DNA from: CAYONQ01 sp964405375 | GTDB taxonomy: Bacteria; Planctomycetota; Phycisphaerae; Sedimentisphaerales; Anaerobacaceae | Assembly: GCA_964405375.1 (NCBI GenBank) | Contig: CAYONQ010000064.1 | Location: forward strand, 1 to 16,793 | DNA: 16,793 nucleotides | Direction of reading: 5' to 3' | Shown here: in pieces, positions 6,280 through 14,687 of the stretch | Layout of the letters: each line of letters opens with the position of its first letter | Position numbering within the stretch: position 1 is the first letter of the stretch | Notes under the pieces: model-generated | What the model was told of the DNA's origin: nothing | Database searches by the model: none | The model's input: the letters and a program-made list of their open reading frames with translations, nothing else | Position numbers and translations under genes: made by a program

Positions 6280-8605
6280 AAAAGCCAAAAATCGTGCTGC
6301 TTTATCCGGCTGGCCAATGATTCTCGGCTGGCTGGCTATGCTCATCTTTGCCATTCACGCCAGCACACATATGGTCGCTGCCGGTGATACCTGGGTGGCA
6401 ATGGCCTGCGGCCGACATTTTCTCAATCACGGCGTGGATACGGTCGAGCCGTTCAGCGCAAACTCACATAGGCCGGGACCAACGGAAGAAGAAATCAGAA
6501 CCTGGCCAGGGTGGGCACAATGGATTACGGACAAGGTCGGCATCGAGACGGTTAAATACTGGCATCCTACCGGCTGGGTCAACCAGAACTGGCTGACACA
6601 CGTTATCTTTTACTGGCTGACACATAACTCGCCCTTTGCAGATGCCGAGACCTTTTCGTTTAATACACTCGTTTACTGGAAGTTTACAATTTACATATTG
6701 ACCGTGATTTGTGTCTATTACACCGCTCGATTGTTAGGGGTTAATCCGGCTCTGTCGGCGGTTTTTGCCTGCTTCGCAATGTTTGTGGGACGGACCTTTT
6801 TCGACATCCGGCCGGCGGGCTTTTCGAATTTGCTGGTAGCTGTCTTCTTGCTTATACTTGTCCTCGCCACCTATAGAAATATGTTGTATATCTGGCTTAT
6901 TGTGCCGCTTGCCGTTTTCTGGTGCAATGTCCACGGAGGGTATGTATATTTATTCATGATGCTCGTGCCGTTTGTGGCACTGAACCTTCTAACAAGCATC
7001 TCTAAAAAAAGGTTCGTCTCAATCGGCCTGAAAGGTATATACCACACGCTTGCTGCCGGTTTTATTACCTTTCTGGCAGTGGTTATATTCAACCCCTTTC
7101 ATTTAACGAACCTGACTCATACCTTCGTCATAAGCGTCAGCAAACACGCCGAGATGTGGCGGCAGGTCCACGAATGGCACCCTGCCTTCGAGTGGAGTAA
7201 TCCCGTCGGTGATGAAATACCTTTTTTAATAATGTATATTATCGGCTGGGTGGCCTTACCTGTTTGGGCTGTTGTCCTGATGGTAACTTCTCGCTCGGTA
7301 GGCCGCCGTTACTCTAAGCGAAAACCAAAGGACTCTGACGAGTATCAATGGCCTAAGGTTGATATGGCTTTGATGGTTATTGCCGCCTTGACTATTTATA
7401 TGGCCATTCGTTCCCGCAGGTTTATACCGGTAGCCGCTATTGCTGCCTGCCCGCTTTTAGCGATGTTCATCGACCAGATAGTCCGGGTGATTTCGGCAGC
7501 ACGCAACTTCCACAGACAAAATTCTCTCTCCGTCAGCCCGATGCCGCACAGGTTGCAATTGTTTTTTATCCTTGCCGGTGCCGCCGCAGTTGCGTTTTTC
7601 GGTACGTGGTGGGGGCTTAAATTTAAGCGCGTCTATCTCGATTTCTGCCATACAGATACGGAGTTTAATTCCATCTTTATGCGAATGACTGCCTCCCATG
7701 TCAAACCGTTTTACGCCTGCAGATTTATAAAAGACAATAAGTTGGAAGGGAAGATGTTTAATTACTGGACCGAAGGCGGTTTCATCGCCTATGGTCAGCG
7801 GCCCGACCCGAACACCGGCCGAACGCCCCTGCGGTTGTTTATGGATGGCAGAGCACAGGCAGCGTATGAGCCCAGGGCATATATGGTTTGGTCGAATATT
7901 ATGTTTGGAGGTCAGGTTGCGGGCCGGCTAAAGCAAAATGCCAGGGTAAGAGGACGCGGCCTGACCGATGATGAGTATGCAGAAATTGGCCGGTGGACAG
8001 GCAAGGAATTAGAAAATCATAATGTCTGGGTGGTTTTAATGCCCTTAAGTAATAAAACTGTGGATTTCGTAAGGGCTATCGAACGTAATCCCGATTGGTA
8101 TCTTGTATTCTTTAATAATAAGCAAAAATTATTTGTTAATGTAAAGGACCCTCGTGGCGAGAAACTTTTCGACAAGTGCATTAGAGGAGAAGTTCTCTAT
8201 CCAAACGACTTCTCCAGGAACCTTATTAATGCCCATAATACATTTCTGTTTGGCCAGGGGGCTGCTGCGCGTCAGCAGGGACTTAAATTTGCCATCAAGG
8301 CCTTTGAGCTAAACCCGTCACAGACGCCGATGCTGGAGATAGTATCCGCCAGGAGGTTCGGTGAGTTGGTGCCTCAAATCAACAATTTTTGCAAAAAATA
8401 TTTCGATGACTTCGTAAAAAATAGGGAACTTTGGGCCAGACAGGATGGCTATTACCAAAGAGTTTTAGCCGCGTCAATAGTCGCCAGCCATTTACAGCAG
8501 GTCGCCAAGATGCAGAGAGACACAAAGCTGGCGGAGTTTTACGCCGCTGAAAGAAAACAGTGCAGTAATGTGATAATAGAACTTAACAGGACAAAAAGGT
8601 GGTAA
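6248..8605 (+). CDS. Large polytopic membrane protein, GT-C-like glycosyltransferase family
   Basis: A 785-residue protein. The first TM is at about 21-40, with more near 140-160, 168-183, 192-208, 212-226, 232-250, 266-282, 325-346, 372-387, 391-407 and about 437-455, then a long soluble C-terminus. After TM1 comes A-A-G-D-T-W-V (Asp47) and G-R-H-F-L-N-H-G, the acidic first-loop pattern of GT-C transferases, which use polyprenyl-phosphate sugars outside the cytoplasmic membrane. W-C-N-V-H-G-G (225-231) and L-F-M-D-G-R-A near 530 match a family of bacterial GT-C-like proteins usually left unnamed. The neighbouring GT2 gene could supply the lipid-linked sugar. I chose ATG 6248 because AAAGGAG lies 8 bp upstream; an upstream ATG at 6200 overlaps the aminotransferase. 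The donor, acceptor and activity are unknown. Confidence 0.6.
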   Translation: MAGEPKISNGVKAKNRAALSGWPMILGWLAMLIFAIHASTHMVAAGDTWVAMACGRHFLNHGVDTVEPFSANSHRPGPTEEEIRTWPGWAQWITDKVGIETVKYWHPTGWVNQNWLTHVIFYWLTHNSPFADAETFSFNTLVYWKFTIYILTVICVYYTARLLGVNPALSAVFACFAMFVGRTFFDIRPAGFSNLLVAVFLLILVLATYRNMLYIWLIVPLAVFWCNVHGGYVYLFMMLVPFVALNLLTSISKKRFVSIGLKGIYHTLAAGFITFLAVVIFNPFHLTNLTHTFVISVSKHAEMWRQVHEWHPAFEWSNPVGDEIPFLIMYIIGWVALPVWAVVLMVTSRSVGRRYSKRKPKDSDEYQWPKVDMALMVIAALTIYMAIRSRRFIPVAAIAACPLLAMFIDQIVRVISAARNFHRQNSLSVSPMPHRLQLFFILAGAAAVAFFGTWWGLKFKRVYLDFCHTDTEFNSIFMRMTASHVKPFYACRFIKDNKLEGKMFNYWTEGGFIAYGQRPDPNTGRTPLRLFMDGRAQAAYEPRAYMVWSNIMFGGQVAGRLKQNARVRGRGLTDDEYAEIGRWTGKELENHNVWVVLMPLSNKTVDFVRAIERNPDWYLVFFNNKQKLFVNVKDPRGEKLFDKCIRGEVLYPNDFSRNLINAHNTFLFGQGAAARQQGLKFAIKAFELNPSQTPMLEIVSARRFGELVPQINNFCKKYFDDFVKNRELWARQDGYYQRVLAASIVASHLQQVAKMQRDTKLAEFYAAERKQCSNVIIELNRTKRW

Positions 8606-8615
8606 AGTTCGTGAA

Positions 8616-9367
<752 letters not shown>

Positions 9368-9418
9368 CTTTCCTCATCCGTCCCCTAAACTGGACAGATG
9401 GGGTTACAAGGCGGAAAT

Positions 9419-11419
9419 ATGAAAGAAGCAAGGGTCAATTTGTTTATCTATGGCTCGCTGCGTGAACCGGCCATCTTCAAATCCGTCAGCGGCTTCGGGT
9501 TTACCCGTAAACGCTCTAAAGTTGACGACCAGACCCTTTTGGCGGACTCTGCCTTGCTGCCATCCTACCGAAAGGTCAGCCCCGATAATGTCTATTTCTA
9601 CGCCGTTGCAAATCCCTCTTCAAGGATTGATGGCCTTGTAATCTACAATATCCCTCTCCGAGCTATGGCTGAAATCGATAGGTACGAGGGAAAACGCTAC
9701 AAAAGGGAAACCGTTCAGGTCAACACCGCAAACGGCCCTGTTAAGGCCCATGCCTATCTGGTAAGCCACGAGTTAATGAGAAAACACTTCGGTGACAGGT
9801 TCCACGTTAATCTGATACACGAACTCTGGCTGCGAAAGCGCATTGAAAAATTTATCAGGAGGCACACTCGACCCGGTGAACAAACCGTCGATGCCGAACT
9901 GGAGCGATACGCCGACAGAGAATTGCTTGCGACCACCGAGCGTGACCTCGTCATAAGCCATTACGGTACCGATGCCGTCAGCGATTATTATCTTGCCCAT
10001 GAGCTCGACAGGCCGAGACCCAGCATAGCCCATTTGTACAGCGACCCGCAGGCCGCCCCGTTTGTCCAGAACTATCTGGCTTTGGTTATAAAACAGGTCC
10101 TGTTTAATCAGCTCGAAGAGAAAATCCAATCTCGATATCGCTTCGAGCTTGAGCATATGCGCACTTCGGAAAGATATTTCAAGCGGTCGATTAGTCTTCT
10201 TGCCGCTTTGCAGATGATAAATGCCAACAGCAACAGTGTTGATTTGATTATTAAAGATTGTCTGCGAACGATGCCCTGTGATAAATACGACCTCATTGAC
10301 TATGTCAAGTATGCCGCGCGCGCAGCAAGAAGTATTTTTGACTTGCGTGTTGCCCAGTCGTATCTAAATCATATTCGTTCGAACTTTCACCCTGGTCTTG
10401 TGCCGCTTGGCGCTGAGATTGAATTGAGTAACCTGGGCTCTGCGACTCTCGAACCTCGCAGAAGTGCCCAGAAGAGGACCGACCCCGTTTATGACGGTTT
10501 TAGATATTTTCATGATTTTCATCTTGATATCTTGTCCTGGAAGCTCGGCGGGTACATCGATGACCACGCTGGCTCGACTGATTACCGCCGCCGGCTCGGT
10601 TTCCTCGAGCTGGCGCCGGGCCGGCTGAACATCACAGGAGAGCTGTCTCGCCCGGTGACCGCAGACCCCTGGCTTCTCAATCAGTTGATACACGAGATTG
10701 TTACTTTTTATAACGTCCGTCCGCACAGCTTGCATTTGTCTTTTCAGCTTCGAAAAAGGCAAATCGGCCGCCAGAAAATCCTGCCCTTTGGCTTTGTTAA
10801 GTGCCTGCTTGTGCTCGGCGGTGGCCCGGAACAGAAAAAAACCGGCCGGCTGTGGGTTTCAAGAATGGCTTATGACGAGATAACGCGACAGATTCCCCCG
10901 CCATCCGTGAGGAGTCCCCAGGACATCGCTTGCCGGGGCAAAAAAGGCCGTTCCCCATACAAATCTGGTGAAGAGCTTGTCTTTGCCAGAACCAGTAAAC
11001 GTAAATGGTATCTGGGCGAGGACGAAGTTGGCGACAGACCGCCCGTCCAGGCAACCACCTGTGTTCAGCAGTATAAATTTATTCGCCTCGAAACAAGAGC
11101 CAATTATGAGCCGTTGATTATGTGTCTTAAGGGTCTGCAGATGGCTTATAACCCCGCTGATTACCTGACCGCCGAGCAGCTAGGCTCCAGTAGAAAATTG
11201 CAGCGGGAATACGAGGAATTGAAGAGATGGGCTGCCGAGCCCACTCAAATCAGCCCCCAAATAATAAGCAGATTTTTAAATACCGTCCAGGAGGGCCTGA
11301 TGAATGAGGGACATCATCGTTCTGCTCACGAATTGCATTATATCGATTGGGCCTTAAGTGCTATTGATGTGCAGCTGCGTATGTTCAACAAACAGCTTAA
11401 AAAAAGCACAAAACTATAG
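9419..11419 (+). CDS. Gamma-glutamylcyclotransferase-like domain fused to a putative GCS-fold (amidoligase-like) domain
   Basis: A 666-residue protein with no signal peptide or TM. Residues about 8-115 look like an AIG2/GGCT domain: F-I-Y-G-S-L-R (9-15), the substrate-loop signature, and E-I-D-R-Y-E-G-K-R-Y with Glu90 in the expected catalytic place. Such enzymes release 5-oxoproline from gamma-glutamyl amides. A helical middle (about 120-325) leads to a region with motifs in the order seen in glutamate-cysteine-ligase-fold carboxylate-amine ligases: A-E-I-E-L (Glu333, Glu335), F-L-E-L-A-P-G-R (Glu397), H-S-L-H-L-S (His439), and I-R-L-E-T-R-A (Arg556, Glu558, Arg560). The first domain is fairly clear; the second is inferred from these motifs only. 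Start ATG 9419 has AAGGCGG upstream; an in-frame ATG at 9398 would add seven residues. Confidence 0.65.
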   Translation: MKEARVNLFIYGSLREPAIFKSVSGFGFTRKRSKVDDQTLLADSALLPSYRKVSPDNVYFYAVANPSSRIDGLVIYNIPLRAMAEIDRYEGKRYKRETVQVNTANGPVKAHAYLVSHELMRKHFGDRFHVNLIHELWLRKRIEKFIRRHTRPGEQTVDAELERYADRELLATTERDLVISHYGTDAVSDYYLAHELDRPRPSIAHLYSDPQAAPFVQNYLALVIKQVLFNQLEEKIQSRYRFELEHMRTSERYFKRSISLLAALQMINANSNSVDLIIKDCLRTMPCDKYDLIDYVKYAARAARSIFDLRVAQSYLNHIRSNFHPGLVPLGAEIELSNLGSATLEPRRSAQKRTDPVYDGFRYFHDFHLDILSWKLGGYIDDHAGSTDYRRRLGFLELAPGRLNITGELSRPVTADPWLLNQLIHEIVTFYNVRPHSLHLSFQLRKRQIGRQKILPFGFVKCLLVLGGGPEQKKTGRLWVSRMAYDEITRQIPPPSVRSPQDIACRGKKGRSPYKSGEELVFARTSKRKWYLGEDEVGDRPPVQATTCVQQYKFIRLETRANYEPLIMCLKGLQMAYNPADYLTAEQLGSSRKLQREYEELKRWAAEPTQISPQIISRFLNTVQEGLMNEGHHRSAHELHYIDWALSAIDVQLRMFNKQLKKSTKL

Positions 11420-11496
11420 TGTAAAATTCAAAAATATCCCGAATGGTCGAAATACAAAACACGAAACGAATAGAGTAAAACTTTGAAAAGCGTTAC

Positions 11497-12615
11497 CTAC
11501 GTCCTCTGCGCCCTTGTGTGGATACTCTGCTTCTCATATTCTTTAACTAACGTCTCAATAAGCTCTTTAACGGAGATGATTTTATCTACCCGATAGGTAT
11601 TAGCTCCCGCAAAAGCAAATCCGTTTTCAAGATCACCTTTTTTTGCATTCGTCAACGCAAGACCAATGCAATATGGCACGTTTTTAAAATCACAACTTTT
11701 CAGACACTTCCAGGGGCATTTGAAAGTTTCTTTAACTCCCGACGAAACCCGCTCAAGAAACTCACCCCGTATGGCTCTTCCCGGCAACCCGACGGGGCTG
11801 TCAATTATGACGATATCTTCTTTTTTGCATTTTAAATACGCCTCCTTAAATTCTACGGACGCATCACACTCATAAGTTGCGACAAACCTGGTCCCCATCT
11901 GCACACCCTGGGCTCCTAACTGCATAAATCTATGAATATCCGCACCTGTGTATATCCCTCCAGCGGCTATTACCGGAATGCTTCCATTGAATTGCTCTTC
12001 GTAGGGCTTTATAGCAGATATCACTTCCGGCAGAATCTTTTCCAACGCATAGTCAGGACTATTGATATGCTCTTTTTTGAAACCGAGGTGCCCTCCAGCT
12101 AATGGACCCTCTACGACCACAGCATCGGGTACATGAGAGTATCGTTTTGCCCAGGCCTTAAATATAATCTTAGCTGCTCTCCCGGAAGATACTATAGGGA
12201 CAAACTTGGTGGCCAGCTCTCCCAATCTATCCACCGGCAATGTCTCAGGAAGCCTTATTGGAAGGCCTGCACCAAGAAAAAGCATATCTGCTCCTTCATC
12301 CACACTACATTGCACAAGCTCATCAAAATCTGAAAGGGCTACCATTACATTTACGCCGATAATGCCGCCTGTCTTAGCTTTTGTCTTTCTTATTTCTTTC
12401 TGCAGGGCTCTTTTGTCTGCTTCTTTGGAATTTGTATCCCAATCAGGTTCAAACTGACCAATTCCAGCAGTAGCAATTACGCCAATACCCCCTTCATTTG
12501 CAACAGCCGAGGCTAAACTTGATAAAGAAATACCTACACCCATCCCTCCCTGAACAATTGGTAAGTCAGGTTCCAAATCACCTATTCGCAGTCTTGGCAT
12601 CTTCTCTGAATTCAT
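11497..12615 (-). CDS. Nitronate monooxygenase / 2-nitropropane dioxygenase-like flavoprotein with a C-terminal four-cysteine motif
   Basis: A 372-residue FMN-binding TIM-barrel protein. Landmarks are I-V-Q-G-G-M-G-V-G-I-S (20-30), G-V-N-V-M-V-A (88-93 region), V-E-G-P-L-A-G-G-H-L-G with His176, the usual catalytic histidine of nitronate monooxygenases, and A-A-G-G-I-Y-T-G-A-D with G-V-Q-M-G-T-R-F for phosphate binding of FMN. Class members oxidise alkyl nitronates; FabK enoyl-ACP reductases share the fold, so the substrate is uncertain. After the barrel come Cys300, Cys304, Cys308 and Cys316, spaced C-x3-C-x3-C-x7-C, then a conserved-looking tail F-A-G-A-N-T-Y-R-V. The cysteines could bind metal or an iron-sulfur cluster. 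ATG 12615 or ATG 12600 could start it. It converges with the GGCT fusion gene. Confidence 0.85.
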   Translation of the reverse strand: MNSEKMPRLRIGDLEPDLPIVQGGMGVGISLSSLASAVANEGGIGVIATAGIGQFEPDWDTNSKEADKRALQKEIRKTKAKTGGIIGVNVMVALSDFDELVQCSVDEGADMLFLGAGLPIRLPETLPVDRLGELATKFVPIVSSGRAAKIIFKAWAKRYSHVPDAVVVEGPLAGGHLGFKKEHINSPDYALEKILPEVISAIKPYEEQFNGSIPVIAAGGIYTGADIHRFMQLGAQGVQMGTRFVATYECDASVEFKEAYLKCKKEDIVIIDSPVGLPGRAIRGEFLERVSSGVKETFKCPWKCLKSCDFKNVPYCIGLALTNAKKGDLENGFAFAGANTYRVDKIISVKELIETLVKEYEKQSIHTRAQRT

Positions 12616-12958
12616 ATATTATGACACATCTTCAGTTACATATATTATCCCACCTGACATCCCCGGACTCTGCAAAATCCAAACCATTTGCATTTACTGT
12701 GGCTGTAATGAAAGATAATATCCTCCCGTCTATCCACTAAAAAACCACGAAGGTGCTCCCTTTGTACGCTCATTCTGGCTGATAGTCAACAAATCAATGT
12801 TATCAATACTTGACGGCTTCCAGGCCCCGGCGTGCACGTCCTCTTGTCTATCGACAAACCGACGGCCCCGACCTCCTGTAATGTATGTCCCAGCTTCCAT
12901 ATCACCTTGATATGCTCGAAAAACGGGGTTCGTGGTTTTCACGACATAATGTTCAGCT
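12616..12958. other. Gene-free interval between the flavoprotein and the cold-shock gene
   Basis: I find no supported gene in these 343 bases. A minus-strand frame stays open from inside the cold-shock gene to about 12730, but its upper part is a shadow of that gene and the lower part shows no domain I recognise. A small palindrome (ATATCA/TGATAT, about 12899-12913) is present. It could hold a decayed gene fragment. Confidence 0.4.
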
Positions 12959-13165
12959 TCAGCAGGGCCGTACTTTGACCGCACAAGGACGGTCCTTTTC
13001 GCCTTTCCCAATCTCGTATTCGACCTTCTGCCCTTCACTGAGAAGTGCTTCGCCTTCCGGCAAGATTTCCGAGTGATGGACAAATAAATCGTCGCTGCCA
13101 TCGTCGGGAACGATAAAACCGTAGCCCTTCCGTTCACTGAACCATTTTACCGTGCCTGTATTCAC
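12959..13165 (-). CDS. Cold-shock domain protein, CspA family
   Basis: A 68-residue single cold-shock domain, the standard family size. It carries G-T-V-K-W-F (4-9), RNP1 K-G-Y-G-F-I (13-18) and RNP2 L-F-V-H-H (27-31). These proteins bind single-stranded RNA and DNA through the aromatic residues of RNP1 and RNP2 and act as RNA chaperones. The start is GTG (13165-13163) rather than ATG, with a strong AAGGAAAGGA ribosome site (about 13179-13170 on the minus strand). A long leader with two alternative pairings that reach the ribosome site lies upstream, suggesting post-transcriptional control as for E. coli cspA. The second histidine of RNP2 and the usual phenylalanines are present, so it should be functional. 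Confidence 0.95.
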   Translation of the reverse strand: MNTGTVKWFSERKGYGFIVPDDGSDDLFVHHSEILPEGEALLSEGQKVEYEIGKGEKDRPCAVKVRPC

Positions 13166-13214
13166 TTGTTCCTTTCCTTAGGCCCTCAAACTGACCGATT
13201 TGTAGCAAATGTTA

Positions 13215-13239
13215 AACCCGCCCCTCCGAGGGGTGGGTT
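13215..13239. terminator. Stable GC-rich hairpin in the cold-shock leader
   Basis: AACCCGCCCCT (13215-13225) pairs with AGGGGTGGGTT (13229-13239): 11 bp, one G-T wobble, 3-base loop. In gene sense only a short U run follows, so it may be a structural element or attenuator rather than a full terminator. Confidence 0.4.
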
Positions 13240-13342
13240 AAATGTAAGTCGATTTTTGACAAGACATTATTTCTCATAAAATATCATAAAACAGCCATCC
13301 CGACCCTGTCGGGGTTCCGCAATTTTGCATTTTGCACTCTTG

Positions 13343-13372
13343 TCCGCCGTAGTCTTCTTGGACGAAGGCGGA
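13343..13372. repeat. Short palindromic REP-like element
   Basis: TCCGCC (13343-13348) and GGCGGA (13367-13372) bracket a smaller GTC/GAC pair (13352-13354 / 13361-13363). The 30-bp form resembles short palindromic repeats dispersed in many bacterial genomes. Confidence 0.45.
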
Positions 13373-13440
13373 TTGATTTTTACATTTTCAAACTGGCCAT
13401 CGGTCAGTTTGAGTTAGGCCCCTGCATTGGGCCTATAATA

Positions 13441-13694
13441 CAAATTCCACCGTCTTTTATATGGGAGTATGCCCTCGAGAAATACGGCAATACCCCTCGC
13501 CAAACATACCATTAAACCAAAAAAAAAAAATGCAAGCAAGCAAATATATAATAATATTTTGCCTGAGACCCCCTGAAGTTCAGAGATTTTCTCTCCGCGT
13601 TCTCAGTCCGGCTGCGGCACGCTCCGCCGTGACGAGTGACCTCTCTGGTAAAATACGCAATCGAAAATGAAAAGGCAAAAGTCCTAAGAGCCTC
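13441..13694. other. Non-coding stretch upstream of the cold-shock leader
   Basis: I see no gene. It contains a run of 12 A (13519-13530) followed by an AT-rich tract. The short open frames here lack domains and ribosome sites. A promoter for the minus-strand cold-shock transcript should lie near 13440-13500 but none is convincing. Confidence 0.4.
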
Positions 13695-13831
13695 TAATGC
13701 TCTGTTGGAATGCTTCGCTGTCATTCTGAGCGCAGCGAAGAATCTCGTTGTTTTCGAGCTATAGAGAGATTCTTCGCTTCGCTGCGCTTCGTTCAGAATG
13801 ACAATTTTTACATGTTTTCAACAGAGCATTA
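13695..13831. repeat. 137-bp inverted-repeat element (MITE/REP-like)
   Basis: The ends TAATGCTCTGTTG (13695-13707) and CAACAGAGCATTA (13819-13831) are perfect reverse complements. Inside, GTCATTCTGA (13720-13729) pairs with 13793-13802, and GCGAAGAATCTC (13735-13746) pairs with GAGATTCTTCGC (13766-13777), both perfectly. The inner arms match the dispersed 'GTCATTCTGAGC...GAAGAATCTC' repeat known from many bacteria. It starts 7 bp past the Nudix stop, so it could also act as that gene's 3' stem. Confidence 0.8.
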
Positions 13832-13837
13832 TAGGTT

Positions 13838-14347
13838 CTAATTCATCGTTTTTAACTTTTCGATAGCAAACTTCACCACTTCGCTATGGTCGAACGCCAT
13901 ATCCTTCGGCAGTTTTTCTATATCGAACCATCGCACCTTTGCCGCATCGTCGCCGGCCTTTATCTTGCCCTGTCCCCTGTCTGCAATGCCCATAAACGCC
14001 ACTGTAATCTGCCTGCCCCTCGGGTCGCGGCCCACCTTACCGAATGTATGCATCTGTTCCAGCCGAACCCCCGTCAATCCTGTCTCCTCAGCTAGTTCTC
14101 TCACCACGGCCTCTTCAAGCTCCTCCTCAATCCCCACAAATCCGCCGGGCAGCGCCCATTTCCCTTTGAACGGCTCGTTTTTGCGATTGATTAACAGCAG
14201 TTTCGTCCTGTTTTCGCCTGCCCCCGCGTCTCCCGACGCGAGTCGGGACGGCGGGAGAAAGGCAAAGACAATGGCATCGACAGTAACCATTGGTCTGGGC
14301 CAATCGTAGATAAACCTGCCTTTTTTAGCCATAACACACAAATCCAT
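13838..14347 (-). CDS. Nudix hydrolase (MutT / ADP-ribose pyrophosphatase type)
   Basis: A 169-residue protein with a canonical Nudix box at 69-91: Gly69, Glu75, Arg83-Glu84, Glu87-Glu88 and Gly90, fitting G-x5-E-x7-R-E-U-x-E-E-x-G-U. These glutamates bind the metal that activates water to split a nucleoside diphosphate linked to another group. The flanks (V-T-V-D-A-I-V-F at 21-28, N-R-K-N-E-P-F-K-G-K-W-A-L-P-G-G at 55-69, R-W-F-D-I-E-K-L-P near 139-147) fit the ADP-ribose pyrophosphatase-like group; the true substrate is unknown. Residues about 31-47 are an extra segment between the first strand and K-L-L-L-I-N-R, partly encoded by a palindrome. ATG 14347 or ATG 14332 may start it. It is divergent from mntA. 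Confidence 0.9.
   Translation of the reverse strand: MDLCVMAKKGRFIYDWPRPMVTVDAIVFAFLPPSRLASGDAGAGENRTKLLLINRKNEPFKGKWALPGGFVGIEEELEEAVVRELAEETGLTGVRLEQMHTFGKVGRDPRGRQITVAFMGIADRGQGKIKAGDDAAKVRWFDIEKLPKDMAFDHSEVVKFAIEKLKTMN
14223..14255 (-). repeat. 33-bp palindrome inside the Nudix coding region, in frame
   Basis: TCCCGAC (14231-14237) and GTCGGGA (14242-14248) pair around GCGA; outside them CCCGC (14223-14227) pairs with GCGGG (14251-14255) with a 3/2 internal loop. The 33 bp encode about residues 31-42 in a spot where Nudix proteins normally need only a short turn. Confidence 0.6.
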
Positions 14348-14687
14348 CTCTTACCATTTACTAATGCCGTCAGGCATCCTGTGGATTGATAATGGATAGT
14401 TTAGTGGCTTGATGACAGATAATCAATTATCGATTGCTCAAAATCTCCATTTTGCTTACAATTATTCAACCCGAATTTCACAGATGAACCCCGTAAGACC
14501 AAGGGTCTCTTACGGGGTGAAGTTGTGAAAAGGAAATAAAATTTGTTAGTATAGAGCTTTTCCGTTAAGGCGGTTTACTTTATGAAAGTAACTGTCGGCT
14601 CGCCGATGAATGTTTCTTTGAAAATGAATGCAAAAAAATCTCGATTTTCACCGTTATTATGAGTACAATATCTCGTAGAGGTAGTAT
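14348..14687. other. Divergent intergenic region between nudix and mntA
   Basis: No gene is supported in these 340 bases. The main content is the long palindrome at 14476-14530. Promoters for both flanking genes should lie here; TTGTGA (14523-14528) with TAGTAT (14547-14552) at 18 bp is a weak plus-strand candidate. Confidence 0.4.
14476..14530. repeat. 55-bp near-perfect palindrome
   Basis: TTTCACA (14476-14482) pairs with TGTGAAA (14524-14530), then a symmetric 5/5 internal loop, then ACCCCGTAAGA (14488-14498) pairs with TCTTACGGGGT (14508-14518). The inner arms share the ACCCCGT start with the inverted repeat at 6216-6279, suggesting a related repeat family or a similar terminator-like element. 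Confidence 0.7.

Larger units (their letters stand above)
13166..13440 (-). promoter_or_regulatory. Structured 5' leader of the cold-shock gene with competing stems
   Basis: In minus-strand RNA order: TAGGCCC (13435-13429) pairs locally with GGGCCTA (13421-13415); then a hairpin at 13411-13389 with 10 bp including one G-U and a 3-base loop. Near the gene, 13199-13185 is a perfect 15-bp reverse complement of 13413-13399, and a second GGGCCTA copy lies at 13185-13179, directly followed by the AAGGA ribosome site. So the distal 5' segments can pair either locally or with bases touching the ribosome site. Between them are hairpins at 13299-13313, 13343-13372 and 13215-13239. No confident promoter was found; the leader length of about 270 nt is an estimate. 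Confidence 0.55.

Noticed and set aside
11420..11496. Terminator between the convergent GGCT fusion and flavoprotein genes
   Set aside because: No stem-loop with a T run is visible in these 77 bases.
12730..13137. Minus-strand open frame of 135 codons overlapping the cold-shock gene
   Set aside because: The upper half is the cold-shock gene in another frame. The lower half has no recognisable domain or start of its own.
13512..13724. Minus-strand open frame of 70 codons
   Set aside because: It spans an A12 tract and low-complexity sequence with no ribosome site or domain.
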